Positions 44,841 to 55,606 of a stretch of 64,000 nt of DNA are shown here, piece by piece. A program made the position numbers and the translations under genes. The DNA is from Cliona cf. orientalis. Lineage: Eukaryota > Porifera > Demospongiae > Clionaida > Clionaidae. Each line of letters begins with the position of its first letter. The stretch's first letter is position 1. The DNA lies in the NCBI GenBank assembly GCA_963930775.1, contig OZ005698.1:6826501-6890500 (forward strand), written 5' to 3'. The notes beneath the pieces are model-generated. The model was not told where the DNA came from and ran no database searches. It worked only from the letters and a program-made list of their open reading frames with translations.

Positions 44841-47800
44841 CGTGTGCATGCACACATGCATATCCTTATCCATAATAACAATATTATTTGTGCATATACA
44901 TGAAAATGAATGTTTTCTCTCCCACTATGATGACTGTTTGCCATATGTGAATTACATGTATTACTTCAGCGGAGGTTGGATATCAGGTGAGGCTATATTT
45001 GCATGTGGTTGTGTACATGTTATGCTATTGTTTCTCCTGAGTAGGCATCACTATGGTTAAATCAACTGAAGGGTCTGCAGAGTGGCTATGATGAGTCTGG
45101 TGAACAGGCAATACCTATGGACAATGCCCTAATGTAAGAATGCTTACGTAATCCATGGAAGAGTGTTAGTTAATGAGGCACTTTCACTTCAGTATCTCCC
45201 TAGCTCCTCTCTTTAGGAGGGAGAGAGGGTGTAACAGCAACAGTTTCTCTCTTTGTTTCCTCACCCTCTCTCTCCCCCTCCCCACTTGCTCTCTTTCCTC
45301 ACTCCCTCACTCTCTCTCCCCCTCCCCTTAGGATGCTTCAGATTCAGGGTGATTTAGAGGATCTAGAGGCTGCTTTGGGAGCCAAATCTGAGGACATTGG
45401 ATTGAAACCTCGTGGTATTGGTTCAGGCTCATGCTCTGCTCTAGTGAAGCTTCTCCCTGGCTACAAAGAGCTCTATGTCGCCCATGACACTTGGGGTGAC
45501 TATAATGCAATGCTGAGAATCTTTAAGCGTTATGATCTGAAATTTGACATCGGAGGAGGATTCCGTAAGTACATGAATATAGCCTATAGATGATTGATAT
45601 CGCGTAATATTATAAGGAATGGATAATAAAGTACATATACATGTACATGCTACAAGCCAGAGCTGGTTCTTTCACTGGGGTGGAGGGAAGGGAATGGCTC
45701 AGTACCTCACCCCCTCCCGGCCCCGCCAAAAGTAGCACTAGCTACAGATGATAAAATTGTTTTTCTGATAGTTAAAAGTCAAAACCACAAGAATATACCT
45801 CCAATAGCCATGGCTAGCTAATGTTAAAAATTTAGGTTAATTTTAATGAGTCACTAACTGATACTATTTTTGTTATGTCAGACTGGGTGATCCCAGGCAG
45901 TATCCAGGCTTTCTCCTCCTACCCTGGAGTGCTGCTCAGCATGGACGACTACTACCTACTCGGATCAAAACTGGTAAAATAAATACTTGCGAAACTTTTT
46001 AGGATAAAATTAATATTTTACATTTTGTTCAAAATCTGCTCAAAAACAGTTTCATAGATGACATAGTGTAATCAAGGGCTTGTAAGCCCTTGGTGTAATT
46101 TATCCATGTTTGTCTATATGAAGTCCATAAATATTATGTAGGTATATACCGTAGATTGTAAAATTTTCGCCATTAAAAAATTTTCACTGATGACCTTTTC
46201 CAACGAAAATTAAACACATAAAATATTTGTGTAACGTACGTCGAGCTATACCTATTTTGATCGCTAAAGTCTGGCGATGAAATTTAGACTACATGCACGC
46301 GAAATATTTTACCGGCGAAATATTCCAATCTATGGTATGTGGGGTGGGAAGGACTATACGTGCATGTATGTGGTAACTAGTAGAATGAATGCTCTAGTTT
46401 TTCTTGATTGATAACTCTGCATATTACTGTAGGTAACGATGGAGACAACGATAGGTAACAGTAACCCTGACCTGTGGAAGTATGTGAGTCCCAGTGCTCT
46501 GTTTGAGGGCATTAGAGTTGTCATTGCCAACCGACTGGCCACCTCTGGACAAACATGGACAAAATACTTCTCCATGTTCAACATGGGAACGTAAGGGATT
46601 AACTTACTCCTAAGATTTGGTGCTCTAATTGTTTTAGAAGAATTGTGATATTTGTACTCAGTATGTGCATTGCAAGTTAATTGAGAATGACCATTCATCA
46701 TTCCTAATTAATTTTGTTGCATGCATGGCTGCAGTTATAATAACCAGTGGATGATTGTGGACTATAATAAATTCAATATTGGCAAAAACATCACCAATGG
46801 GACTCTGTGGATTGTCGAACAAATTCCGTAAGCCACTGCTAGATTCATATTCTCGTTATCTCAATATTAATGTACACTTTTCCCTTCATAGTGGGAATAT
46901 CACCGCTGGAGACCAGACTGATATTTTAAGGAAGCAACTATACTGGCCTAGCTTCAATGTTCCGTGAGTTGCTTTACATTAATTAGCACTCCAAATTGAT
47001 GCTCGAGTTCGCTAATTATTAAAATGCTTCACCGGGGTTAAGTGCCAATGAGTAGGCAGATTAGCAGTGTGGTATTGTACAGCTTGACTCAAGAATATGA
47101 CTTTCATCCTATAGCTACACTTCTAAGTACCGTATTTCCTCGATCAGACGCCGCCCTCGATCAGACGCCGCACTCGAATAGTCGCCGCTAGCTACACATG
47201 CCTGATCTTTATTGTCGCCGCCCTCGAATTATCGCCGCACTATCTAATTATAGCCCACTAGCCACGCCCTTAAACGGTGTCCACGTGCTTGCGAGCAGTG
47301 CTACTGTACGTGAGAAAGCCATCAAGGGACTAGTAAAGCTTCTGACGAAGGCAGACGGTGAAAAGCAGCTAGGTATTGAACTTAGAACAAACCTTTTCAT
47401 TATTCTTGTATGCAGTTCTACTACTATGAAAGTTTTTGTCGCCGCCCTCGAGTAGTCGCTGCCCTCGAATAGTCGCCGCTAGTTTCAGCAGAGGGAAAAA
47501 ATTAGTCGCCGCGGCGTCTACTCAAGGAAATACGGTAACTTCTTTGAGTTCATACTCAACCATGCATACGTACTTTCTTCATGCACATGACTGTAATGTT
47601 ATTCACTGAAATATTTGCTGCACACGCAGTTTCTACAAGAATATCTTCAACACCAGTGGAGCAGCTAAGTTGGCACAGCAGTATGGCGACTGGTTCACCT
47701 GGGACGGCTCCCCCAGGGCTAAGATCTTTGCCAGGAACCACACGTCTGTCACCAATATCTCCACCATGGTCAAACTGATGAGGTACAATATCATAGAATT

Positions 47801-49293
47801 GTAATTGTTATGAGACCTACATGTAGCTATTAAGTTTGTGAGCTGGTACTAATAACTACTCACTACTCAACCCATACCCAGAGCATCTGATAATAATGTG
47901 TCTGCTTAGCCTCGTCCCCAGGCCACTCCCATATAACATTGAGAACGTGGGAGTGGCCTGTGGGTGAGGCTAATATCTGCTAGATTTCAAGCCTACAGTA
48001 TAGATGAAGTCTAAGATGGAAAATAGTAATTATTGCTATGTTTGGTTTTCTGATTTTGCACGATTCCAAGTTGTCACGTACGTATACATTATACTAATAT
48101 GTTATTGTTTAGGTACAACAACTTCCAGCATGACCCTCTGTCTCAGTGTAACTGCACTCCTCCCTTTTCTGGAGAGAACAGTATTTCAGCTCGCTCTGAC
48201 CTCAATCCTTCCAACGGCACTTACCCTTTCGATGCCTTGGGCCATCGACAACACGGAGGAACTGACTGCAAGGTATGTGTTTTGATTATCACTCACACAT
48301 ATAATATGTAGTTGGAGGATAGTATCAATTTTCAACAAGGAAATTGAAGGCCCGGTTCATGAAAATGCGACCCTACTTAATTTCTGTCTATAGCAATAGA
48401 ATACTAGCAGTGTACTGATTGTTCTACCTAGCCCAAAGCCAGTACGTATACAGTGCAATCTCCCTATCAAAGACTTATGAAGAAACGAACTCCTCTCAAA
48501 CTAGGATGTATGTATGTAAAGACCAGCATATTATGAATCTTTCTGTATGGATAATGTATAGATTAGGTAGTCAGGTAGGGTTTAGGGTTTGGATTAGAAC
48601 AATAGGGTTGGTATTATTACCCTGCACGCAGGCGCAAGGGGTAATGTAATCGGTTTTGTCTGTCGTTGTTGTTAGCACAAAAATCGCCAGTTCTGGAGAT
48701 CTAGGCATCTGAGCGACTCGTAAATACAATGTATCCATCAATATCGCCGAAAAACTGGCTTCAGTATGCTTCGAATCGTTTCACAAGGCCCACGAGCGTT
48801 GCAAATACTGCGTTTTGTTGGCCACACCTATGGACACTTCCCACTATGTGCTCTCTGCTCATGCGCACAACCCTGGCACAATATGTAGGTAAAGGTCGTC
48901 AACAGGCTGCTCGCATCTGCATCATCGAGCTCTCTGACCACAGATATGCTCTGACATCGACGCTGCAGCGCGCGGGGGATATGTGTTCTATAGAGCTCTA
49001 GTTGTTGTGGGATTAATTGCAAAAGGGTAGCAGAGGTCATAGGTCATACAGAAATCTATGTGTATATCTCCCACTGTTATGATGCATGGATCAAGAATGT
49101 GTTTTTAATTACACCGTACCCTCAGGTGACCAGCTTTGAAATGTTGAACAGCACGTTGTCTTGCCTGGCAATCAGTGGTCCGACCTTTGACCAGCAGCCT
49201 GTGTTTCAGTGGAGTACATCAGGATTCACTCCAGTGCCTCTGGGACACCCGGACAAGTGGGACTTCCCCTTAGTCAATGTCAAATGGAACTAG
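42959..49293 (+). CDS. PLBD1: Phospholipase B-like protein (lysosomal Ntn hydrolase)
   Basis: Twelve exons: 42959..43164, 44062..44291, 44970..44986, 45045..45133, 45332..45564, 45882..45973, 46433..46590, 46735..46827, 46892..46963, 47630..47782, 48113..48272 and 49126..49293; phases agree throughout. Signal peptide (WFVFVLLLLCSSINGDA), then family segments: YLTAPLIRMHWQNTMGDYC, LNQLKGLQSGYDE, GSGSCSALVKLLPGY (Cys is the presumed N-terminal nucleophile after self-cleavage), AHDTWGDYNAMLRIFKRY, SSYPGVLLSMDDYYLL, RVVIANRLATSGQTW, NNQWMIVDYNKF, LWIVEQIPG, NNFQHDPLSQC and ARSDLNP; it ends FPLVNVKWN. Such proteins are lysosomal hydrolases proposed to deacylate phospholipids. PLBD1 against PLBD2 is not resolved. 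Exon 3 is only 17 nt. Confidence 0.9.
43192..43480. mobile_element. Foldback element with G-run/C-run arms
   Basis: GGGTGTAGATAACTTTTCTA plus a G run on the left and the inverse (C run, then AAATTATCTACACCC) on the right, in intron 1 of the phospholipase B-like gene. Confidence 0.6.
43565..43610. mobile_element. 46-bp hairpin of the TAGTCTCG family with 9-bp target duplication
   Basis: Arms TAGTCTCGTGCCCAGCCT and its inverse with one mismatch. Perfect 9-bp duplication CATGCAGAA at 43556..43564 and 43611..43619. Confidence 0.88.
44326..44367. mobile_element. 42-bp hairpin with CAAGGGCTTATAG ends
   Basis: CAAGGGCTTATAG / CTATAAGCCCTTG ends around ACCCCAAAGGGGG, the same subterminal word as the 22087 foldback. 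No clear target duplication. Confidence 0.65.
44436..44784. mobile_element. hAT-like MITE (CAGGGGCGGATCCAG ends)
   Basis: Ends CAGGGGCGGATCCAG / CTGGGTCCGCCCCTG with GTGCA repeated at both flanks. 349 bp in intron 2 of the phospholipase B-like gene. The terminal sequence is of the type seen in many animal hAT MITEs. Confidence 0.7.
44806..44846. repeat. GT microsatellite
   Basis: Uninterrupted (TG)n followed by TGCG variants. The Cys/Val and His/Thr ORFs across it are artefacts. Confidence 0.85.
46073..46092. mobile_element. 20-bp micro-hairpin with 7-bp target duplication
   Basis: CAAGGGCTTGTAAGCCCTTG, flanked on both sides by GTGTAAT. It consists of little more than the two ends of the 22087 foldback family. 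In an intron of the phospholipase B-like gene. Confidence 0.75.
46150..46337. mobile_element. ACCGTA-type MITE (GATTG.AAAATTTTCG ends)
   Basis: The left ACCGTAGATTGTAAAATTTT mirrors the right end (inverse ACCATAGATTGGAATATTTC). ~188 bp, related to 33962..34150. Confidence 0.65.
47130..47537. mobile_element. ACCGTA-type MITE rich in CGCCGC
   Basis: TACCGTATTTCCTCGATCAG against the inverse of the right end, TACCGTATTTCCTTGAGTAG. Subterminal repeats of GTCGCCGCCCTCGA on both sides. In an intron of the phospholipase B-like gene. Confidence 0.8.
47907..47972. mobile_element. 66-bp hairpin of the TAGCCTCG family
   Basis: Arms TAGCCTCGTCCCCAGGCCAC and inverse with few mismatches. Flanks GTGTCTGCT / ATATCTGCT match 7 of 9. 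Confidence 0.78.
48611..49004. repeat. Copy of the GCGCAAGGGGTAAAG dispersed repeat
   Basis: Begins near CGCAAGGGGTAATGTAATCG and ends GATATGTGTTCTATAGAGCT. Shares interior words with 7386..7790 and 57091..57728. In the last intron of the phospholipase B-like gene. Confidence 0.7.
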
Positions 49294-49615
49294 TGACCAC
49301 AGATGAGTGTAATACCACAAATTGGTGTTAGATTATTATAATGGACCTTTGTATAAATTTGAACTTTAAGTGTGAAGTAGCTATATTATGTTTTATATGC
49401 ATGATCACAATAATCCTCACTTGTCTATGATTCAAGTTGCTGTATGGAAATTTAATTTTGACATCAACATCACCATGACAAATTGTGGTTAGTAGCTGGG
49501 CAGCTGCTACTAGCTAGCTAGCTAGCTTGCTAACTGTATTCATGCCCTACTGTAACCGCAGCTATGATATCACATCCTAAATTACACTATTGACATGTGT
49601 GCTGCACACTTTTAC

Positions 49616-49671
49616 TAGCCTCGTACCCAGGCCACTCCCACGTTTTCAATGTTACTGGGTGTACGAGGCTA
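49616..49671. mobile_element. 56-bp hairpin of the TAGCCTCG family
   Basis: Ends TAGCCTCGTACCCAGGC and inverse. Flanks CACTTTTAC / CACTTAAAT agree at 6 of 9. Confidence 0.7.
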
Positions 49672-50107
49672 CACTTAAATTCTTATTATTATTCCACTTA
49701 ATGTATCTGCTACAGAATCTTGACTTTAATCCACTCACTATAGTATCAGTCTGTAGCTATAAATTAAATATTATATTACAGAATATTTGACCTTCTATAA
49801 TTATGAGGTTCGATTTCATTTGATATTGTAGCTATAATGAAATTTAAGTCTGAATGTTGGGAATGTATTACAGTTCACTAAGATGAATAAGGTCACTAAT
49901 ATCCATGTCCGCATGCACTTCCTATTATACTTTCTCATGAAACGTAATCGTGTCATTATATACATCAGCAGAGTACATGTATAATAATTATTGTGGTGTA
50001 GCAATTAGCTGCATGCTTGCAATTAATTTTTATCTATATGTAGCTATTCTGCTATTTTAGAGTAGCTGTTTATGCATCGATCTATCCATAACATGTCTTT
50101 GATCGTG

Positions 50108-51991
50108 TTACACACTGCATGACATTGTGACATCTCTGTCATAGTTCTCTGGATTGACCATGCGATCAGGAAGTTCATAATCATCTTCATTATCACTCTT
50201 GTTTGTATTTCGCTGATTCGTAGTTACTGTAGTATTATTGTTAGTACTGGTTTCCGAGCTATCTTCCGCTTTTCTGCAGCACCTGGTCAGGTATAGATTA
50301 GATGGTGCCAGTGGTAATTTGTCAAGTTTTATGAACGCAAATATCCGTTTAAATGGGACTATTCTGTAAGTAATGTAACCAAGAAATCCCCACATGGGCA
50401 CGGATCCTATCACACCAACACATAGAGCATAGAAGAGGGCAGCATCAGAGCCCAAGGTTTCACTAAAATAGAGGTCAAGCATAACGAGACAAAAGGAGAG
50501 ATCGGCTAGCAGTAAAACATCGATCACGTTCATGTACATTTTCTTGTACGGCCGAATCAGTGCCACAAAGATGGCAATTCCTCCAATAAGCAAAGCGTTG
50601 TAGAGTAAGAACTTTTCAGCTATGCTTATGAGGTAGACGAATATCCGGAGAATGAAATACAAAGAAGCAAGCGCCCTCATATCACGTTCGCCATCCAGAC
50701 CGTCTCTGTAAGAATCATAGAACTTTTCAACAAAAATGTTAAGTGCGGCTCTAGTGTGTCCACTGGAGAAACACTTCAGTAGCAAAGATCTGAAGATTTT
50801 TGTGGGATACAGAGCTAGCAAAGTAATGGGAGGAAAGATTAGCACAATGAATAAGATAAACGATACGATTAAATAGGGTACATTTTCTACTCCAAACCAT
50901 TCAATACTTGGGTCGACAAGCAAGACTCTTCGAGTTGGGAGATTGTTTATGTTCAGAATAAAGTCAGGCTCGATTGTGTCAACAAAAATTCCCAAGATTT
51001 TCGTGTAAGAGAGAAGAAGAAATGTACTGAAAACATCAATTATTGTACTTTTAGATTCTCTTTTCATACGTTTAAGGATAAGTTTATCGAGTTTGTTCCA
51101 CATCCAAACAAAAGCCTTGAAGTTTCGTGAGTGGAGTGTGATGCAAATCCAAGTGGTGCCAATTAGAATGAGTGGATAAAATGCTGAGATGTATCCAAGA
51201 AAGACGATATGAATAACTCGGAGGCTTGAAGATATACAGAAGGGGGGAATAAGGAAACGAAAGAAATCCAAATTCCAAAATCCATAGAACGAAATTACAA
51301 CACTGAAGTAGTAAATTACTGGACTTGTCTCAAACGAGTAAGGACCGAAAGCTGCAGTAACAGCTGTCACAGCAAATTGGCTGAACAGTACAAAGGCTGT
51401 GAAAGGCGAAGAAGTAAGGCCGACTCGAAATACCAAAATTATGAGGTAGAAAATCGTTATGGGAACAAATTCGATGAAGAGGTACAGCAGTATGAACCAA
51501 GGATTAGTACAACTGGAGCAACTAAATCCATAAAATGTAGCAGCAGGACCAAACGACTCGATACACTCACTACAAACTAGTCCTTTGCGATTCATTGGTC
51601 CACACATGTACTGATTGAGCTCTGAGATATTCGCCGGGAGGGATATGAATCCTGGAGATGTTTCAGACACATCATGTCCTTGAACTTCAAAGCTTTGACA
51701 TCTTCCTACAAATGTGCCCTGTCCCTCTTCATACGTCATGCAAAAACCATACCTCAGTAGAGCTCCTTGTTCTGTGCACTTGACAATATCATCGGTGCCT
51801 GGGCTACGCTGGCACTCACAGTTTCCAGTTTCAGAATTGAAGGCGAACCACGGAGGGCAGTCACCTTGTTCAATGCTTGCGTTCTGCAGCACAGCCTGTG
51901 ATGTTGATTTCAGGTTTGACATACTCTCTACTGTAACATGTTTAGTTGAAAGCAAGAGTGCCAACATCACGATAATACTTTTCCCCATCAT
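50108..51991 (-). CDS. Intronless 627-aa Cys-rich ectodomain + multipass membrane protein
   Basis: One exon. Signal peptide (~1-22), then a Cys-rich extracellular part with CPPWFAFNSETGNCEC, a -MCGPMNRKGLVCSECIESFG- type motif, and CSSCTNP just before TM1 (WFILLYLFIEFVPITIFYLI). About nine to ten hydrophobic segments follow, including FTAFVLFSQFAVTAVTAAFG and ALLIGGIAIFVALIRPYKKM. The charged Asn/Thr-rich C-terminal tail (~560-627) is probably cytosolic. I associate this layout with large, uncharacterised multigene families in sponges and cnidarians; no function is known to me. Start at MMGKSIIV with the signal peptide immediately after supports this start. Being intronless in an intron-rich genome suggests a retrocopied ancestry. 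Confidence 0.78.
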   Translation of the reverse strand: MMGKSIIVMLALLLSTKHVTVESMSNLKSTSQAVLQNASIEQGDCPPWFAFNSETGNCECQRSPGTDDIVKCTEQGALLRYGFCMTYEEGQGTFVGRCQSFEVQGHDVSETSPGFISLPANISELNQYMCGPMNRKGLVCSECIESFGPAATFYGFSCSSCTNPWFILLYLFIEFVPITIFYLIILVFRVGLTSSPFTAFVLFSQFAVTAVTAAFGPYSFETSPVIYYFSVVISFYGFWNLDFFRFLIPPFCISSSLRVIHIVFLGYISAFYPLILIGTTWICITLHSRNFKAFVWMWNKLDKLILKRMKRESKSTIIDVFSTFLLLSYTKILGIFVDTIEPDFILNINNLPTRRVLLVDPSIEWFGVENVPYLIVSFILFIVLIFPPITLLALYPTKIFRSLLLKCFSSGHTRAALNIFVEKFYDSYRDGLDGERDMRALASLYFILRIFVYLISIAEKFLLYNALLIGGIAIFVALIRPYKKMYMNVIDVLLLADLSFCLVMLDLYFSETLGSDAALFYALCVGVIGSVPMWGFLGYITYRIVPFKRIFAFIKLDKLPLAPSNLYLTRCCRKAEDSSETSTNNNTTVTTNQRNTNKSDNEDDYELPDRMVNPENYDRDVTMSCSV

Positions 51992-53020
51992 GTCGATCTA
52001 TAGTAGGTATACACCTCTGCCACCCAATGCACTAACTGTTAGCTATGCACATGCACTTTAGATTTTATTGCCCTTGAACTATATATAGTTTCAACTGCAT
52101 GATTAACTTCCTCAATTTGCAGCTATGGGTTGTACAACATGCATGATTGTCATCTTTTATGTCATACTATTGAAGACCCTTGAGTATTAAATCATCCTAT
52201 ACTGGGAATGATGAAACCAAAATGCCTCAGATTCTGATGGAGATAGCAACCCCAGACTTCCTTTAAATTTGGTTGTTTGCTCACTTGTACATGCAGTAAC
52301 ATAAAGAGTCCTTACTAAGTGCAAAGCTATATAAATTGTGAATTGATGATTCCCATGAGTGCAAAATGTCATAAAAAAATTAATGGTCTGGATCTGTGAT
52401 GTACACCAATAGGATTCATCATTTCTTGTTTTTGTTACAAGCATGCATAGGTGTTCTACACCATTACTTCTTTTTATTGTATAAGTGTAGGTATTCTATA
52501 GCTACTGATATGCCTTATTAAGTGGTTCTGCAAATTGATGTGATACTGCGTCAAAATTTAATGCTTCAGATTTACGTTACATTGAATCATCAGTGCACTG
52601 AAACACTAAGTGTATATAGTGACATCAGATTGCCATTCGTGTCAAATAACATGTCTTGTCAGTGCATGTGTGCACAAATTGAAGGCCCAATGTGATGGTG
52701 TTTAAGTGATCAATCCGATGACTCGAGCTGCAGGCAGGTTGTCTAATAATGATCCAATCAGGTGCACAGTGCGTAGCTATAGCTACCATGATAATAGTGA
52801 CAGTTTTCATCCTTATAATACTGACGGAAAACATGTTTTTAGTTTCTTGGCATCTCATTCTGCATGGTTTGTTGGTTTTCCCAAGGTGCCACTTTATTCT
52901 CCTTGGAGTAAAAATGCCAATGGAGGGTCTAAATAGCCACCGACTTAATAGTATAATTGCATGTGAATCTACTATTCTACCATGGTTGTAACATTCTGAC
53001 CAATCAGATTGCTCTAATGG
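51992..53020. other. Intergenic, no convincing gene
   Basis: A 136-codon open frame (52625..53035, -) has no domain, signal or splice support and runs into repeat sequence. Otherwise AT-rich. Confidence 0.5.
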
Positions 53021-53021
53021 A

Positions 53022-53104
53022 GGTTGATAAATCACTTATCAAACCTACAAGAGATTTATCAACCTAACAAGTTATTTATCAACCTACAAGTTATTTATCA
53101 ACCC
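53022..53104. repeat. Short tandem repeat, ~20-bp unit x4
   Basis: Variants of TTATCAACCTACAAGTTATT repeated about four times, beside a GCGCGCGC word. Confidence 0.7.
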
Positions 53105-53479
53105 GCGAGTGGCGCGCGCGCTTGAAAGGTAATTAAGTGGGTGGAGTAATTGGATGCAAGGTCAGCAATTTTTCTAACTGCTGCGTGGCTGCTTCGATGC
53201 TGCAAGAAGAGCCGCCATTTTTATGCTTGATCAGCGAGATATCGCTGCAGTAGATGACGAAGACCGTCCTCACTGTATTTTAGGTCAGATTCTGGAAGCC
53301 TTGAAGGAAAGAAACCGCTTCAATCGTCGACGACTATCGCGGTCGCTCGATCACGGCTGATATCGAGCGGCTCTAGTGCTCTTCATCGATACAGAAGGCC
53401 CTGAATGGCGAAGCGAGCGACAGCGTAGGTACTCTAGCTACAGTACTAAGTACTATTGAGCATAGTTTACCATGGTAGA

Positions 53480-53850
53480 AGTCGGTTATACACCTCGGTT
53501 ATGCACCTATCAATGTATTGCCCCAGGTACCACCCCACGGGCAAGGGTGGGGGATTTGACCTATGTGAAATCAATTGCCTCTCCCCTGGAGCGAATGCTA
53601 GGATCAAATGCCCCCATTAGGACTGTATATTTCCCCCCTACTATCCGTAAATATTGATCAAATCCCCCTGATCTGGGGCATGTTTATTGGTCAAACACAA
53701 TCAAATCCCCACCTTTTGCCAGTGGGGTGGTAGGTGGGGCAATACATTGATAGGTGCATTACGGTAGCTATGGTGATTTATCATACCTCGTGCCCTGCAG
53801 GCCCTCGGTATGATAAATCCCATAGCCACCTACACCTCGGTGTGTAACCT
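53480..53850. mobile_element. Nested palindromic elements
   Basis: An inner foldback (53503..53758) has perfect ~23-bp ends TGCACCTATCAATGTATTGC and inverse. It is flanked by a second, imperfect pair (GGTTATACACCTCGG / ACCTCGGTGTGTAACC), with a further palindrome GGGATTTATCATACC / GGTGATTTATCATACC on the right. Confidence 0.65.
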
Positions 53851-54990
53851 ATACATAATAACATTATTTGAAGACCCATGAGTATTGGATCATTTATACT
53901 ATAGGATCCGGAGATGCATACTGATAATATATACCTGATATTTTGCCTCCTCTATGTTGTACTGCTGTGTACTAGTACTGTGTTTATCTCTAGTAGTTAA
54001 TCATGCAGTGTTACTCTCATCTGCTGACCATAAGTATACAATGTCATCAAATCAGATACACTCCACGCATAATAATACATGCACGCAGTAGTAGTTAGTG
54101 GTTCCCTCGACAGTATGCATGGTATCACCTGTTACATTATTCAGTAAGTGTTTTCACTAGGTGCTCCAGTTATGGGTATATCACTGGCTATTGATATCGA
54201 TATCAATAATTATTATAATAATAGATATCATCGTTTATGTTTAACATGAACTTAAACAAAATTGTCCAATGACCTACCAGTGAAGCCGGATCACACAATG
54301 CATAAAATTAATATCTACCAGCTGAGTGTGGGGAATCTATAGACTATTATTATAGATGCCTCAATAATAATATTATGTGTATGCACACTAATTAAAAGGA
54401 ACTGAAAGAAAATCATTAACCTAATCCCAGGCTTGTGTACATAACGTAATCTTGTGTTTGAATTGTAATTTCCTACTAAGTCTTCCCTTAGTACAACAAA
54501 TACAACTTGTTTACTTGGAAAGTGATTCAGCAGAAGTAAGATTCACACCGATTGATACGCAATGGAGATCTATTAGGTAGCTATAGTATAAACGATAGCC
54601 TACACCTTAAGTATATTATTATCTATAGCTTCAGCTGTCACTTCTTGGATGGAAAAGGCTCTCATTGCAAGCTGATAGTGAGTTTGGATGAAGCTGAGAT
54701 GACATGTACACTAATAAACATCTTTTAGTATGGAAATCAAAATTATAGCTCACTAGGACTAGGGGTAGGTAAATTATGCTGGCATAATTAAATTTTTGAG
54801 CATAATAGGTGTGTGTAAGCATTTGAGAATTATGCAAGCATTATAGGCATCAACTGGCATACCTTTGAGAATTTTAGGGCACACAATCGCATGTAGCTGT
54901 TAATCAACCTTTGTCACAACGCCTGGACTACATATTATGGACTGGTAAAGGGTTGATCAATCAGCTGGTACCCACTTTCGAATCGATCCA
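53850..54990. other. Intergenic, no gene seen
   Basis: AT-rich, TA-repeat words, no exon-like frame. Confidence 0.5.
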
Positions 54991-54996
54991 AATTAC

Positions 54997-55606
54997 ATCC
55001 CCAGTATAAATTTACTTTTTTGCGGTTATAAGGTAATTATGTTGTAATTATGATGTAACCTATGTCGTCATAGCGCTAAAATTCAGAGCCTTTACAGAAC
55101 ACTTCTGAGACCTGAAAATCCACAGAATCGTATATTAACTTACATACATATCCAGCGAATACATTAAAAGCTGAGTGCTACTTTCTCCGACAAGTAATGC
55201 CAGCCGAACTTCACGCGTTCTCCTGGCTGACGTAATCCTGTGGATAAATAAAGCTAGCCTTGCGCTATTTATAGCACGCGTCATGCCACAACCGATCTGA
55301 AGTTCGGAAGCTGTACTGTGCTGTCGAGTTCATCTCCTTTGATTGAAGCATCGAAACTCGAAGTCGAAAGTTGATCTTAGACTCCATCTCTGCGATTGAG
55401 GCCCCGGCATCGATGTGTGTATTGACGACCTTTACCACATGCACCATTAGAACTATGCAGCCACTGGGGATGTGGTCAAGGGTTCATACAATTGTAAAAC
55501 TGAAATGGTTGCTCTCGACGATAGTGTAACTGAGTCTCCTCATATCTCATATCGTAATAATATTAACCCATGACCACAGAAAAGTATATTATTATTGCTA
55601 CTGGGG
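54997..55606. mobile_element. ~610-bp TIR element (CCCCAGTA...TTTACTTTT ends)
   Basis: CCCCAGTATAAATTTACTTT on the left and TACTGGGG on the right, with inner ACCACAGAAAAGTA. Shares internal sequence with 11155..11757, including the GCGCTATTTATAGCACGCG region; ORFs there are not coding. Confidence 0.75.

Noticed and set aside
52625-53035. 136-codon open frame
   Set aside because: No recognisable domain, overlaps tandem-repeat DNA, no start or splice support.
53022-53104. Evenly spaced repeats as a possible CRISPR array
   Set aside because: Simple head-to-tail tandem repeat without distinct spacers, in animal DNA.
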